DNA of 13,544 bases. It comes from Erythrobacter sp. UBA2510 (GTDB taxonomy: Bacteria; Pseudomonadota; Alphaproteobacteria; Sphingomonadales; Sphingomonadaceae). The first letter of the stretch is position 1. The number at the start of each line of letters is the position of its first letter. A program made the position numbers and the translations under genes. This document shows, piece after piece, positions 5,963 to 13,070 of the stretch. The stretch is taken from NCBI GenBank assembly GCA_002341345.1, contig DDNW01000113.1:8568-22111 (forward strand). Direction: 5' to 3'. Under the pieces are notes generated by a model. It saw only the letters and a program-made list of their open reading frames with translations, had not been told where the DNA came from and ran no database searches.

Positions 5963-8251
5963 ATGAAGAGCATTCAGGTTTGTTACGTCTCCGCGCTTGC
6001 CGTGGCAGTTGCCGTTTCGGCGCCGGCCCATGCGCAAACCGTCGATGCCGACAGTGACGCATCGGGAGCATCCGACGCCCCAAGCGAGATTGTGGTCACC
6101 GCTACAAAGCGTAGCGAAAGCCTGACCGATGTGCCCATCGCGGTGCAGGTGTTTACCGACCAGGCGATCGCCGAACGCGGAATTACGCGCCCCGCCGACT
6201 TCCTGTCGGCCACGCCCAACGTCACGTTTATCGAGGACAATGCGGGCGAGGCATACATCAACATCCGCGGCCAGACCTCCGTCCGCAATTCCGACCCCAA
6301 CGTCGCCATCGTGATTGACGGGGTTACGCTGTCGAGCGTGAAACCCTTTAACCAGGACCTTTTCGCGATCGAGCAAATCGAAGTGCTCAAGGGCCCGCAA
6401 AGCGCCCTTTACGGTCGCAATGCCGCCGCCGGTGCGATCGTTATCAACACCAAAAAGCCCTCCAACATTCTGGAAGGCGGCATCGTCGGCGCAGTCGGCA
6501 ACTGGAACACCTATCGCGTCAGCGCCAACCTCGCCGGCCCGGTGAGCGACACGCTCGGATTCGCGATCGCCGGTTCGTTCCGAGATACCGACGGCCCATT
6601 CACCAATATCGTGACGGGCGAGAAAGTTCACCGCAGCCGTAACTACGCCGGGCGAGGACGTCTGCTATTCGATAATCAGCAGGGCCTGACCATCGATCTC
6701 AAGGTCGGCGGACACGATTCCAAGGGCGGCGGCAGCGCCTATAATGCGCAGATTGCCGGCACTGGCATCGGTGGCCTTCCCGCCGATCCTCCGGTCCTTG
6801 ACGCCAATTTCGCCGAGCAGGATTTCATTTCGAACGTGCGCGGCGAGTTCGAGGAGAACTTCTGGGACGCGACGTTGAAGATCGATTACGAAACCGACTT
6901 CGCAACCTTCACCTCGATTTCAAGCTATAATCGCCTCGACCAGTATTTCGGCAGCGATTCACCGCCCTACGTCCCCGATACCGGCGCTGCCGGGGCGACG
7001 ATCCAGCAATACACCTACCTCGACAAGAACTACTCGCAGGAAATCCGCATGACCTCGCCCAGCGACCAGCGTCTGCGCTGGCAGGCGGGCTTTTACTACC
7101 TGCGCTTCACCCGCAACCAGACCAGCAACATCATGGTCGATGCAGACGGAACCCTGCCGGACAACCCGCGCATGCTGCGTCTGGCAACTGATACCTACCC
7201 GTCGCTTTCCTATTCGAACCCGCTGTACAAGACGACAAGCTACGCGCCATTCGCCAGCGTGGAATTCGACATCACAGATGCTCTCGAACTACGCCTGGCG
7301 GGTCGCTACGATACCGAAGAGCGCTCGATCCGCGAAAACGCGTCGCCCGACATCAACCCGTTGACCGGGGCAAGCTACAATAATTGCGTGGCATTGACCG
7401 GCCTTTCGTTCGAGGATTGCACCGACTCCCGGACCTTCAAGCAGTTCGAGCCCAAGGCCAGTCTGACCTACGAAATCTCGCCTGAGGCCAGCCTCTATGC
7501 GAGCTACGGCAAGGGCTTCAAATCGGGCGGCTTCAATCCGATTGGCGCGCGTGAGGCGCTGCGCGCCGCAGCGGGCGGTGCCGGGCTCGATCCCGACAGC
7601 GTCTATGTCCAGGACCTCTATAACAAGGAGGTCTCAGAATCCTACGAACTCGGGCTCAAGACCCAGCTGTTCAACCGTCGCCTCTCGTTCAACATGGCTG
7701 TGTTCCAGACCGATATTTCCGGGGCCCAGCAGTTTGAATTCTATCCGACGGTCGGGTTGCAGACGACGATCAGCATCGACAAGGTTCGCGTGCGTGGCAT
7801 CGATGCCGATTTCAACCTGCGGCTTCCCACCGGAACCAACATATACGGCGGTGCCGGCTATATCGATGGCGAGATCAAGCAGTTCGACGGCAATCCCGCC
7901 TTCGTCGGCAATGTCGCACCGGGCGCGTTCGAATACACGATCTCGCTGGGCGTTTCCCAGGAGATCGCGATTACAGATGGCATCGAACTGGTACCGCGCG
8001 TCGAGTACAATCGCTACGGTCCGATCTGGTGGGACGTTGCCAACACTCCCGGCACGCGCCGCGATCCGCTCGACCTGGTGAAGGCGAGACTGAGCCTGCG
8101 CAGCGATAGCGGCTGGGAAGTTTCGGCTTTCGCGGACAACATCACCAACGAGAAGTATTTCCAGGAGGTGGTGCCATTGCTCGGATTCTTCACGGTGAAC
8201 TATCGCGGACCGACTCGTTCCTACGGTGTCGAGGCACGCTACAGCTTCTGA
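5963..8251 (+). CDS. TonB-dependent outer-membrane receptor
   Basis: A complete 762-residue TonB-dependent receptor, the outer-membrane gate for energised import of a scarce or large substrate. A Sec signal peptide is evident, with cleavage likely after AHA (residue 24). It is followed by a TonB box (EIVVTA, 42-47), the plug domain to about residue 165 (IEVLKGPQSALYGRNAAAG at 139-157), and a 22-strand-type barrel ending in YSF, with the terminal aromatic needed for barrel assembly. The ATG has a strong GGGAGGG six bases upstream. In sphingomonads many such receptors serve aromatic, terpenoid or oligomer uptake rather than iron. Its place opposite the P450 operon suggests it imports that pathway's substrate, which is inference. 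It heads a rightward unit with the SnoaL and SDR genes, separated from them by a hairpin. Confidence 0.95.
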   Translation: MKSIQVCYVSALAVAVAVSAPAHAQTVDADSDASGASDAPSEIVVTATKRSESLTDVPIAVQVFTDQAIAERGITRPADFLSATPNVTFIEDNAGEAYINIRGQTSVRNSDPNVAIVIDGVTLSSVKPFNQDLFAIEQIEVLKGPQSALYGRNAAAGAIVINTKKPSNILEGGIVGAVGNWNTYRVSANLAGPVSDTLGFAIAGSFRDTDGPFTNIVTGEKVHRSRNYAGRGRLLFDNQQGLTIDLKVGGHDSKGGGSAYNAQIAGTGIGGLPADPPVLDANFAEQDFISNVRGEFEENFWDATLKIDYETDFATFTSISSYNRLDQYFGSDSPPYVPDTGAAGATIQQYTYLDKNYSQEIRMTSPSDQRLRWQAGFYYLRFTRNQTSNIMVDADGTLPDNPRMLRLATDTYPSLSYSNPLYKTTSYAPFASVEFDITDALELRLAGRYDTEERSIRENASPDINPLTGASYNNCVALTGLSFEDCTDSRTFKQFEPKASLTYEISPEASLYASYGKGFKSGGFNPIGAREALRAAAGGAGLDPDSVYVQDLYNKEVSESYELGLKTQLFNRRLSFNMAVFQTDISGAQQFEFYPTVGLQTTISIDKVRVRGIDADFNLRLPTGTNIYGGAGYIDGEIKQFDGNPAFVGNVAPGAFEYTISLGVSQEIAITDGIELVPRVEYNRYGPIWWDVANTPGTRRDPLDLVKARLSLRSDSGWEVSAFADNITNEKYFQEVVPLLGFFTVNYRGPTRSYGVEARYSF

Positions 8252-8264
8252 ATTCGTCGCATGC

Positions 8265-8293
8265 GGGCGGGCTCCGGCCCGCCCTCATCTTTT
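8265..8293 (+). terminator. Hairpin terminator or attenuator after the TonB receptor gene
   Basis: A perfect 8-bp stem, GGGCGGGC (8265-8272) and GCCCGCCC (8277-8284), encloses a TCCG tetraloop of the very stable UNCG type closed by C-G. It starts 13 bases after the receptor stop and is followed by TCATCTTTT, an imperfect U-tract. It could end most receptor transcripts and lower read-through into the SnoaL and SDR genes, or protect the 3' end of the receptor mRNA. Confidence 0.7.
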
Positions 8294-8315
8294 CCGGCTT
8301 CATGGGAGATCGGTG

Positions 8316-8747
8316 GTGAATCTCAAATGGGAGCAGGACTGGCTCGAACAGTTCGACAATCGGCTCGAGGAGCTGATGCGGAATTATCCTGAGAAATTCG
8401 AATACGAGGATCTCAATTTCGGGGTCCGGATCATCGACGACCGCGCGAAATTGCGGAGCTGGTTCACCGCCTTCGAGAACGCCGATCCCGATGCCTCGGT
8501 CCACCGTTTCCGCGCGACCCGCTATCACGGTGACCAGAATGGCGGCACACTCGAATGGGAGTGGGACATCGAGCATCGCACCGATTTCCTTGGCTTGCCA
8601 GCGGCCGGCAAGCGAACCTGCATTCCCGGAATGACAATTCATGCGTTCGATGAGGGAAAGATCGTGCTTGAACGCAGCCTGTGGGACGCAGGCTCACTGA
8701 TGCGGCAACTGGGCCTTCTGGCCCCGGCAGAGGCAGACTTCACATGA
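8316..8747 (+). CDS. SnoaL/NTF2-like protein, second copy
   Basis: A 143-residue SnoaL/NTF2-fold protein related to that at 5083-5508. Shared landmarks are the early tryptophans, EDLNFGVRI at about 31-39, FLGLPAAGK at about 91-99 and [12 protein letters not shown] at about 114-125. I chose the GTG at 8316: GGGAG lies seven bases upstream and the protein then aligns with its relative from residue 1. The GTG at 8313 is an alternative. The upstream in-frame ATG at 8226 would start inside the receptor gene and add residues translated through the terminator hairpin, so it is rejected. Its TGA overlaps the next ATG as ATGA, coupling it to the SDR. Likely a small cyclase, isomerase, lyase or hydrolase acting in the same pathway; the exact reaction is unknown. 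Confidence 0.83.
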   Translation: MNLKWEQDWLEQFDNRLEELMRNYPEKFEYEDLNFGVRIIDDRAKLRSWFTAFENADPDASVHRFRATRYHGDQNGGTLEWEWDIEHRTDFLGLPAAGKRTCIPGMTIHAFDEGKIVLERSLWDAGSLMRQLGLLAPAEADFT

Positions 8748-9517
8748 ACTTCCAGCTTGAAGGCAAGGTTGCCATCGTCACCGGTGCGGCCTCGGGGATC
8801 GGCGAGGCGATTTCCCGGCGGCTGCGCGGCGCGGGCGCCAAGGTATTGGACGCAGACCTCAACGAACCAACCGACATGGGGCCATCAGAAAGTCATGGCT
8901 TCCACCGCACCGACTGTTCGCAGCCGGAGGAGATCGCGGCATTGTGCGATAGCTGCGTCGATCGTTTCGGCGCTCTGGACATCATGATCAACAATGCCGG
9001 GATTGCCGACGCCGCGCCACTCGACGCATGGGATCCCGCGCGCTCAGAGCGGTTCTGGAGGCTCCATATCCTGGGCGTGCAGAGCGGCATCCGCGAAGCC
9101 GCGAAGCGAATGACCCCAGGGGGAGCGATCGTCAATTTCTCCTCGATCACTGCCGTTCGGGGCTTCGTGACATGGGGGGAATATGCGGCGACCAAGGCCG
9201 GGATCATTTCGCTGACCCAAACCGCAGCGATGGAATATGGACCAGCCGGATTACGCGTCAATTGCGTGGCCCCGGGAATTATCGAGACGCCGATGGCGAT
9301 GGCGGAAGCTCCGGACATGGTGCATCGCAATGCGCGCGTATTTGCCCCGCTGGGGCGGATCGGCCAACCCGACGAAGTCGCCGCTGCGGTTCACTTTCTG
9401 GCAAGTCCGGATGCGAGCTACATCACCGGGCAGGTGCTGCTTGTCGATGGCGGGTGGTCGGTCGGCCCCTCTGTCGCCGGCTTTGCGTTGGTCGCAGGAA
9501 CGCCGCCAACCAGCTAA
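8744..9517 (+). CDS. Classical short-chain dehydrogenase/reductase
   Basis: A complete 257-residue classical [11 protein letters not shown] at 13-20 binds the nucleotide, D36 at the end of beta-2 (VLDAD) suggests NAD(H), NNAG is at 83-86, the catalytic Ser at 133 or 134, and YAATK at 147-151. The usual tetrad Asn before the alpha-F helix is His108 (LHILG), a variant also found in some hydroxysteroid-type SDRs. It would oxidise a secondary alcohol or reduce a ketone made in the pathway. The ATG at 8744 overlaps the SnoaL stop by four bases; a longer frame from 8681 lies inside the SnoaL gene and is not used. The 3' end overlaps the stop codon of the convergent AraC-type gene by three bases. 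Cytoplasmic; substrate not predictable. Confidence 0.92.
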   Translation: MNFQLEGKVAIVTGAASGIGEAISRRLRGAGAKVLDADLNEPTDMGPSESHGFHRTDCSQPEEIAALCDSCVDRFGALDIMINNAGIADAAPLDAWDPARSERFWRLHILGVQSGIREAAKRMTPGGAIVNFSSITAVRGFVTWGEYAATKAGIISLTQTAAMEYGPAGLRVNCVAPGIIETPMAMAEAPDMVHRNARVFAPLGRIGQPDEVAAAVHFLASPDASYITGQVLLVDGGWSVGPSVAGFALVAGTPPTS

Positions 9518-10569
9518 TCGATCTCCGATTCTGCCGGCGCCTTGGGCTGTTTTGTCGGCTCGCGCTGGCTCACCCGTTCGCGCCACTCGCTTGGCCTCTC
9601 GCCGGTCCAGCGCATGAAAGCTCGTGAAAAGGAGCTGTTGCTGGAAAAGCCCAGCAGAAAGGCAACTTCCTCGCTCGTCAGTTCGGGGCGGCGCAGGTAG
9701 TCAAACGCCAGGCTTTCTCGCAGCCGTTCGAGCACGTCCTGAAAGGTCGTACCCTCGTCGGCAAGGCGGCGTAACAGGGTGCGTTCAGTGATACCGAGCA
9801 GGTCGGCAGTTTTTTGCCGACTGGGAAATCCCCCCGGCAGTTGCCCGAGGAGCGCTTCGCGAACCATCGAGGAGAAACGCTGCGTCTGTCGGCGGTCGAT
9901 ATGGTTGGCCGCCATTTCGTCGAGCACGTGGGCCAATTCCTCATTAGCCGACGGGATTGGCTGGTCGATCATATCGTTCGGGTAGAGGATTTCATTGACC
10001 GGCTGGTCGAACGAGATCGGGCAGTGAAACACGTCACGATAAGGCTGCAGATTGCCGGGCGAGCGGTGTTGCATGCGGACCGCAATGGGAACGACTTCTG
10101 CCCCCAAGATCCACTCGCAAAGGTGATGAAACCCTGCAAGGATCGTGTCGATCGTGTGGTAAATTGGTCGCTCGCCCTGCGGCTTCAGGTCGACGGTGAG
10201 CGAGACACCTTCGGGCACTTCGTCGAACCTGACGATGGCTGCATCAGAAATGATCCGCGAATAGCGGGCAAATCGTTCGCCGGCGCGGCGCAAGGTTTGG
10301 CTGCAACTCATCGCGTAACCAACGACATGGAAGGTGGATGGACGCACATGGCGCGCTACCTTGAGGCCAAATACCGGATCGGCTGTGGCCTTGCTTGCAG
10401 CGATCCACAATGCGGTCACCTGCTCCTGCGAATAGCGATGGGTTAGATCGCCGATCTTTGATGCGTCCATGCCGATCTGGCTGAGCAAACGGTCCGAATC
10501 GATGTTCGCATCCTGGATCGATTTCACGATCGCCAAAACCCAGGAGGACAATCCAGTTTGCATAATCAC
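9514..10569 (-). CDS. AraC-family transcriptional regulator
   Basis: A 351-residue regulator with the layout of the OruR/ArgR-like AraC subgroup. A large N-terminal ligand-sensing region (about residues 15-205) is followed by a C-terminal double helix-turn-helix (about 228-335). The second HTH carries the family signature [19 protein letters not shown] at 300-318 and GERPSEWR at 323-330. Such proteins usually activate a neighbouring catabolic operon when a pathway compound binds. The divergent region at 5509-5962 is the most likely target by position. The start may be the GTG at 10569 (GGTGG six bases upstream) or the ATG at 10563; the choice does not affect the domains. It is convergent with the SDR gene, with overlapping stops, and its start is 43 bp beyond the 3' end of the tRNA-Ser gene. 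Confidence 0.92.
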   Translation of the reverse strand: MIMQTGLSSWVLAIVKSIQDANIDSDRLLSQIGMDASKIGDLTHRYSQEQVTALWIAASKATADPVFGLKVARHVRPSTFHVVGYAMSCSQTLRRAGERFARYSRIISDAAIVRFDEVPEGVSLTVDLKPQGERPIYHTIDTILAGFHHLCEWILGAEVVPIAVRMQHRSPGNLQPYRDVFHCPISFDQPVNEILYPNDMIDQPIPSANEELAHVLDEMAANHIDRRQTQRFSSMVREALLGQLPGGFPSRQKTADLLGITERTLLRRLADEGTTFQDVLERLRESLAFDYLRRPELTSEEVAFLLGFSSNSSFSRAFMRWTGERPSEWRERVSQREPTKQPKAPAESEID

Positions 10570-10612
10570 GGCTTACCACCGCATCTCGCAAACTCAACTC
10601 TACTTGCTTCTA

Positions 10613-10702
<90 letters not shown>

Positions 10703-10884
10703 GCGAAGAAACTGGCACATAGGGTCACGAAAATTCGCGCCCCGGTGGTCAGGGAGCGCGGCGGTTAGCCCAAGTCGTCACGCTTGCCAAGGCCTCTCTC
10801 TCGCCATCGACGAAACCTGTGTCAAACAAGACCGTGGATGGCCGGAAATCACCGCTTGTGCGCAGAAAAACGCCGCTTATATTC

Positions 10885-11274
10885 ATGATCATGATGGATC
10901 GGTCGGAATTCTTCTCGCCGCAAGCTGGACGAAATGTGGAGGCACCGCGCCATTCCACGGCCCGCTTTGCCATTGGTCAGGTCGTCCGCCACCGGCTGTT
11001 CGACTTCCGTGGCGTCGTCTTCGATATCGATCCGGTCTACGCCAATAGCGAAGAATGGTACGAATCCATTCCTGCTGACGTACGCCCGCGCCGCGACCAG
11101 CCGTTCTATCACCTGCTCGCCGAGAATGAGGATTCGTCCTACGTCGCCTATGTCAGCCAGCAGAACCTGCTGACCGACGAGGATGGTGGCCCGGTCGATC
11201 ATCCTGGCGTCCCGCAGCTATTCGACGATTTCCGCAAGGGACGCTATCGCCTGCGCCGTTCGCTGACGCACTGA
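10885..11274 (+). CDS. hspQ: HspQ, hemimethylated-DNA-binding/heat-shock protein (YccV-like)
   Basis: About 129 residues. The conserved core starts with FAIGQVVRHRLFDFRGVVFD, then DPVYAN, EEWYESIP, RDQPFYHLLAENE and YVAYVSQQNL, the pattern of the HspQ/YccV family. In Escherichia coli this protein binds hemimethylated DNA and acts as a specificity factor for the Lon protease. The core and length match the family (about 105 residues) apart from an extended N-terminus. The start is uncertain: in-frame ATGs lie at 10885, 10891 and 10894, none with a clear Shine-Dalgarno, and a GTG at 10936 would give 112 residues. It is transcribed alone, away from the tRNA, and is convergent with the ABC permease gene 50 bp downstream. 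A core gene, probably unrelated to the catabolic locus. Confidence 0.92.
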   Translation: MIMMDRSEFFSPQAGRNVEAPRHSTARFAIGQVVRHRLFDFRGVVFDIDPVYANSEEWYESIPADVRPRRDQPFYHLLAENEDSSYVAYVSQQNLLTDEDGGPVDHPGVPQLFDDFRKGRYRLRRSLTH

Positions 11275-11290
11275 GCACTGGCAAAGCCAA

Positions 11291-11307
11291 ACTGCGCCAT
11301 TCGCAGT
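11291..11307. terminator. Hairpin between convergent hspQ and permease genes
   Basis: A perfect 6-bp stem, ACTGCG (11291-11296) and CGCAGT (11302-11307), with a five-base loop lies in the 50-bp gap between two convergent genes. A competing longer-range pairing, GCACTG (11275-11280) with CAGTGC (11304-11309), is also possible. No clean T-tract follows on either strand, so function as a bidirectional terminator is suggested mainly by position. Confidence 0.35.
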
Positions 11308-11324
11308 GCATAAGGGCCGAATTC

Positions 11325-12227
11325 TCAGCTCCTGATCTTCCAGCCACTCTTGAGGATGCGATAGGTCACCCAGCCCATCGCCAAATTGAGCACGCCCGCC
11401 CCCACCGCCGCGACCAGCACATGCGCATTGTCGTTGCCGATATCGCTCGTGCCGAGGAAGCCGAAGCGGAAGCCCGAGATCATGTAGAAGAACGGGTTGG
11501 CGCGGCTGATCGCCTGAAACGCCGGCGCCAGGTTGCTGATCACGTAAAACGTACCCGACAGTAGCGAGAGCGGCGCGACGACAAAATTGGTCACGGCTGC
11601 AGCATGGTCGAACTTTTCCGCCCAGACGCTGGTCAGCAGTCCGAGCAGCGACAGGAACATCGCGCCCATCAGCCCGAACCACACGATCGCCCAGGGGTGC
11701 GCCGCGCTCAGCGTGACGCCCGGATAGAGCCACATTGCCAGCGCCACCGCACCGCCGACCATCACCGCGCGCGTCATCGCCGCGGCGACAATGCCCGTCA
11801 TCAGTTCGGCCTCGCTGAGCGGCGGCATCAGGAAATCAATGATCGTGCCCTGCAGCTTGCCCGCGAGCAGCGAGAAGCTGGAATTGGCAAAGGCGTTTTG
11901 CATCATGCCCATCATGATCAGGCCCGGCGCGACGAAGCTGGCGAAGGGCACGCCCAGCACTTCGCGGCCCGACCGGCCCAGCGCGACGGTAAAGATCACC
12001 AGAAACAGCAGCGTCGTGACTGCCGGAGCCCAGATCGTCTGCGTCTGGACCTTGAGAAACCGCCGAATCTCCTTAATATAGAGACTCCATAGACCAATCC
12101 GGTTGATCCCGGTGATCTGCGGTTCCCCCTTGGGCGCAAAGGCACGGTCAATCACCGCGCCACTTGCCTTTTCGGCAGCATTGTCGTCAGGGGACGTTAC
12201 CGGGGTTGTCGGGGCTTGATCGGCCAT
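11325..12227 (-). CDS. ABC-2 type transporter permease
   Basis: This 300-residue protein has a polar N-terminus of about 60 residues and six predicted membrane helices near 66-84, 98-116, 147-168, 178-200, 212-232 and 266-290. The ABC-2 family signature around LSLLSGTFYVISNLAP (220-235) and NPFFYMISGFR (244-254) is clear and resembles the YadH group of export permeases. It would form the membrane channel of an exporter for a lipid, polysaccharide, drug or similar substrate. I chose the ATG at 12227, which follows AGGCGG by six bases; the longer frame to 12440 would run into gcrA. No ATP-binding subunit is encoded nearby in the window, so its partner must lie elsewhere. It is divergent from gcrA and convergent with hspQ. 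Confidence 0.9.
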   Translation of the reverse strand: MADQAPTTPVTSPDDNAAEKASGAVIDRAFAPKGEPQITGINRIGLWSLYIKEIRRFLKVQTQTIWAPAVTTLLFLVIFTVALGRSGREVLGVPFASFVAPGLIMMGMMQNAFANSSFSLLAGKLQGTIIDFLMPPLSEAELMTGIVAAAMTRAVMVGGAVALAMWLYPGVTLSAAHPWAIVWFGLMGAMFLSLLGLLTSVWAEKFDHAAAVTNFVVAPLSLLSGTFYVISNLAPAFQAISRANPFFYMISGFRFGFLGTSDIGNDNAHVLVAAVGAGVLNLAMGWVTYRILKSGWKIRS

Positions 12228-12324
12228 GCAGTGCCGCCTATCGGCGAGCGCTCTGGATGGCAAGGGACACGCGCCTGGGACAGGCGGAAAACCCCGTATT
12301 TGCGGGACGAGACAGGAATATTGA
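12228..12324. promoter_or_regulatory. Divergent permease/gcrA control region
   Basis: This 97-bp gap must hold the start signals of both divergent genes. Two small inverted repeats are visible: CGCCT-GGGAC-AGGCG (12272-12286) and CCCG-TATTTG-CGGG (12293-12306), the latter just before the gcrA ribosome-binding site (AGGA, seven bases before the ATG). I find no GANTC methylation site and no textbook promoter pair. Confidence 0.4.
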
Positions 12325-13002
12325 ATGAGCTGGACTGACGAACGCATCGCCACGCTGACCAAGATGTGGGAAGGCGGTGCCACGGCGAGCCAGATCGCCG
12401 AAGAGCTGGGCGGCGTGTCGCGCAATGCCGTGATCGGCAAGGCTCACCGGCTGGGCCTCAAATCGCGCCCCTCGCCTGTCAAGCCGAATGACGAAAAGCC
12501 CGCCAAGGCCAAGTCCGCTGCGCCCAAGGCGGCCAAACCCGCGCCCAAGCCGCGCAGTGCACCTGCGCGTGAGACAGAGCCCGAGGCTCCGGCCCCCACT
12601 GTTGCCGCCGAGAAGCCCGCGCCGCCGCCCGACAGCCAGCCGCTGCCCAACCGCCATTCGGATATGCCACGGATCGTCTCGGTCGGGCCGGGCGGCTTCC
12701 TCAGGCAGGGTCCCGGCGACCAGCAGCCCCCGATCCCGCCCGCCCCGCCGCGCCGACTGGTACCGGCCAAGCCAAGCCCCGAGATCGCCGATAAAACCAG
12801 CCTGCTCGACCTGAGCGACCGCGTGTGCCGCTGGCCGATGGGCCATCCGGGCGAGGCAGACTTCCACTTCTGCGGCGAGAAGGTGAACCCCGGCTTCCCC
12901 TATTGCGTCGAGCATTGCGGTCGCGCCTATCAGGCGCAGCTGCCGCGGGGCGCACGCCGTCCTCCGCCGCCGCTGCCCTTTGGTGGTCCGCGGGTGCGTT
13001 AA
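12325..13002 (+). CDS. gcrA: GcrA cell-cycle regulator
   Basis: A 225-residue GcrA homologue. The N-terminal DNA-binding domain begins MSWTDERIATLTKMWEGGAT and continues SQIAEELGGVSRNAVIGKAHRLGL (to residue 46), the family hallmark. Residues about 50-155 are a low-complexity Pro/Ala/Lys linker. The C-terminal region (158-203) has conserved C168, C183, C194, H197 and C198 within VCRWPMGHPG, FHFCGEK and PYCVEHC. In Caulobacter GcrA binds RNA polymerase sigma-70 and acts at promoters with CcrM-methylated GANTC sites to drive S-phase genes; the same role is expected here. The ATG has AGGA seven bases upstream. It is monocistronic, ended by the hairpin at 13031-13061. Its presence places the organism in the Alphaproteobacteria. 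Confidence 0.96.
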   Translation: MSWTDERIATLTKMWEGGATASQIAEELGGVSRNAVIGKAHRLGLKSRPSPVKPNDEKPAKAKSAAPKAAKPAPKPRSAPARETEPEAPAPTVAAEKPAPPPDSQPLPNRHSDMPRIVSVGPGGFLRQGPGDQQPPIPPAPPRRLVPAKPSPEIADKTSLLDLSDRVCRWPMGHPGEADFHFCGEKVNPGFPYCVEHCGRAYQAQLPRGARRPPPPLPFGGPRVR

Positions 13003-13030
13003 CCTCGCACACGAGCGCAAAAACGAGAAT

Positions 13031-13061
13031 GCCCGGCAGCCATACGCTCGGCGGGCTTTTT
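13031..13061 (+). terminator. Rho-independent terminator of gcrA
   Basis: GCCCG (13031-13035) pairs with CGGGC (13052-13056), followed at once by five T and then CTT. It lies 29 bp after the gcrA stop. The stem is short (5 bp) with a 16-base loop, but the U-tract is good. On the opposite strand the hairpin is followed a few bases on by TTTTT (13023-13019 region), so it may also serve the convergent gene. Confidence 0.65.
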
Positions 13062-13070
13062 CTTGGGTGT

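Noticed and set aside
5581..5973. Minus-strand ORF of 130 codons in the divergent region
   Set aside because: It would start inside the TonB receptor coding start, has no family resemblance or ribosome-binding site, and has low-complexity composition; the region reads better as promoter DNA.
5960..6631. Minus-strand ORF of 223 codons
   Set aside because: It is the complement of the TonB receptor signal peptide and plug region and has no domain of its own.
8226..8315. Upstream ATG start for the second SnoaL gene
   Set aside because: The added 30 residues come from the receptor gene end and the terminator hairpin; the GTG at 8316 has correct ribosome-binding-site spacing and aligns with the relative at 5083-5508.
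10749..10973. Minus-strand ORF of 74 codons upstream of hspQ
   Set aside because: It overlaps the hspQ start region antisense, has no recognised family and no clear ribosome-binding site. The 180 bp between the tRNA and hspQ are treated as non-coding.
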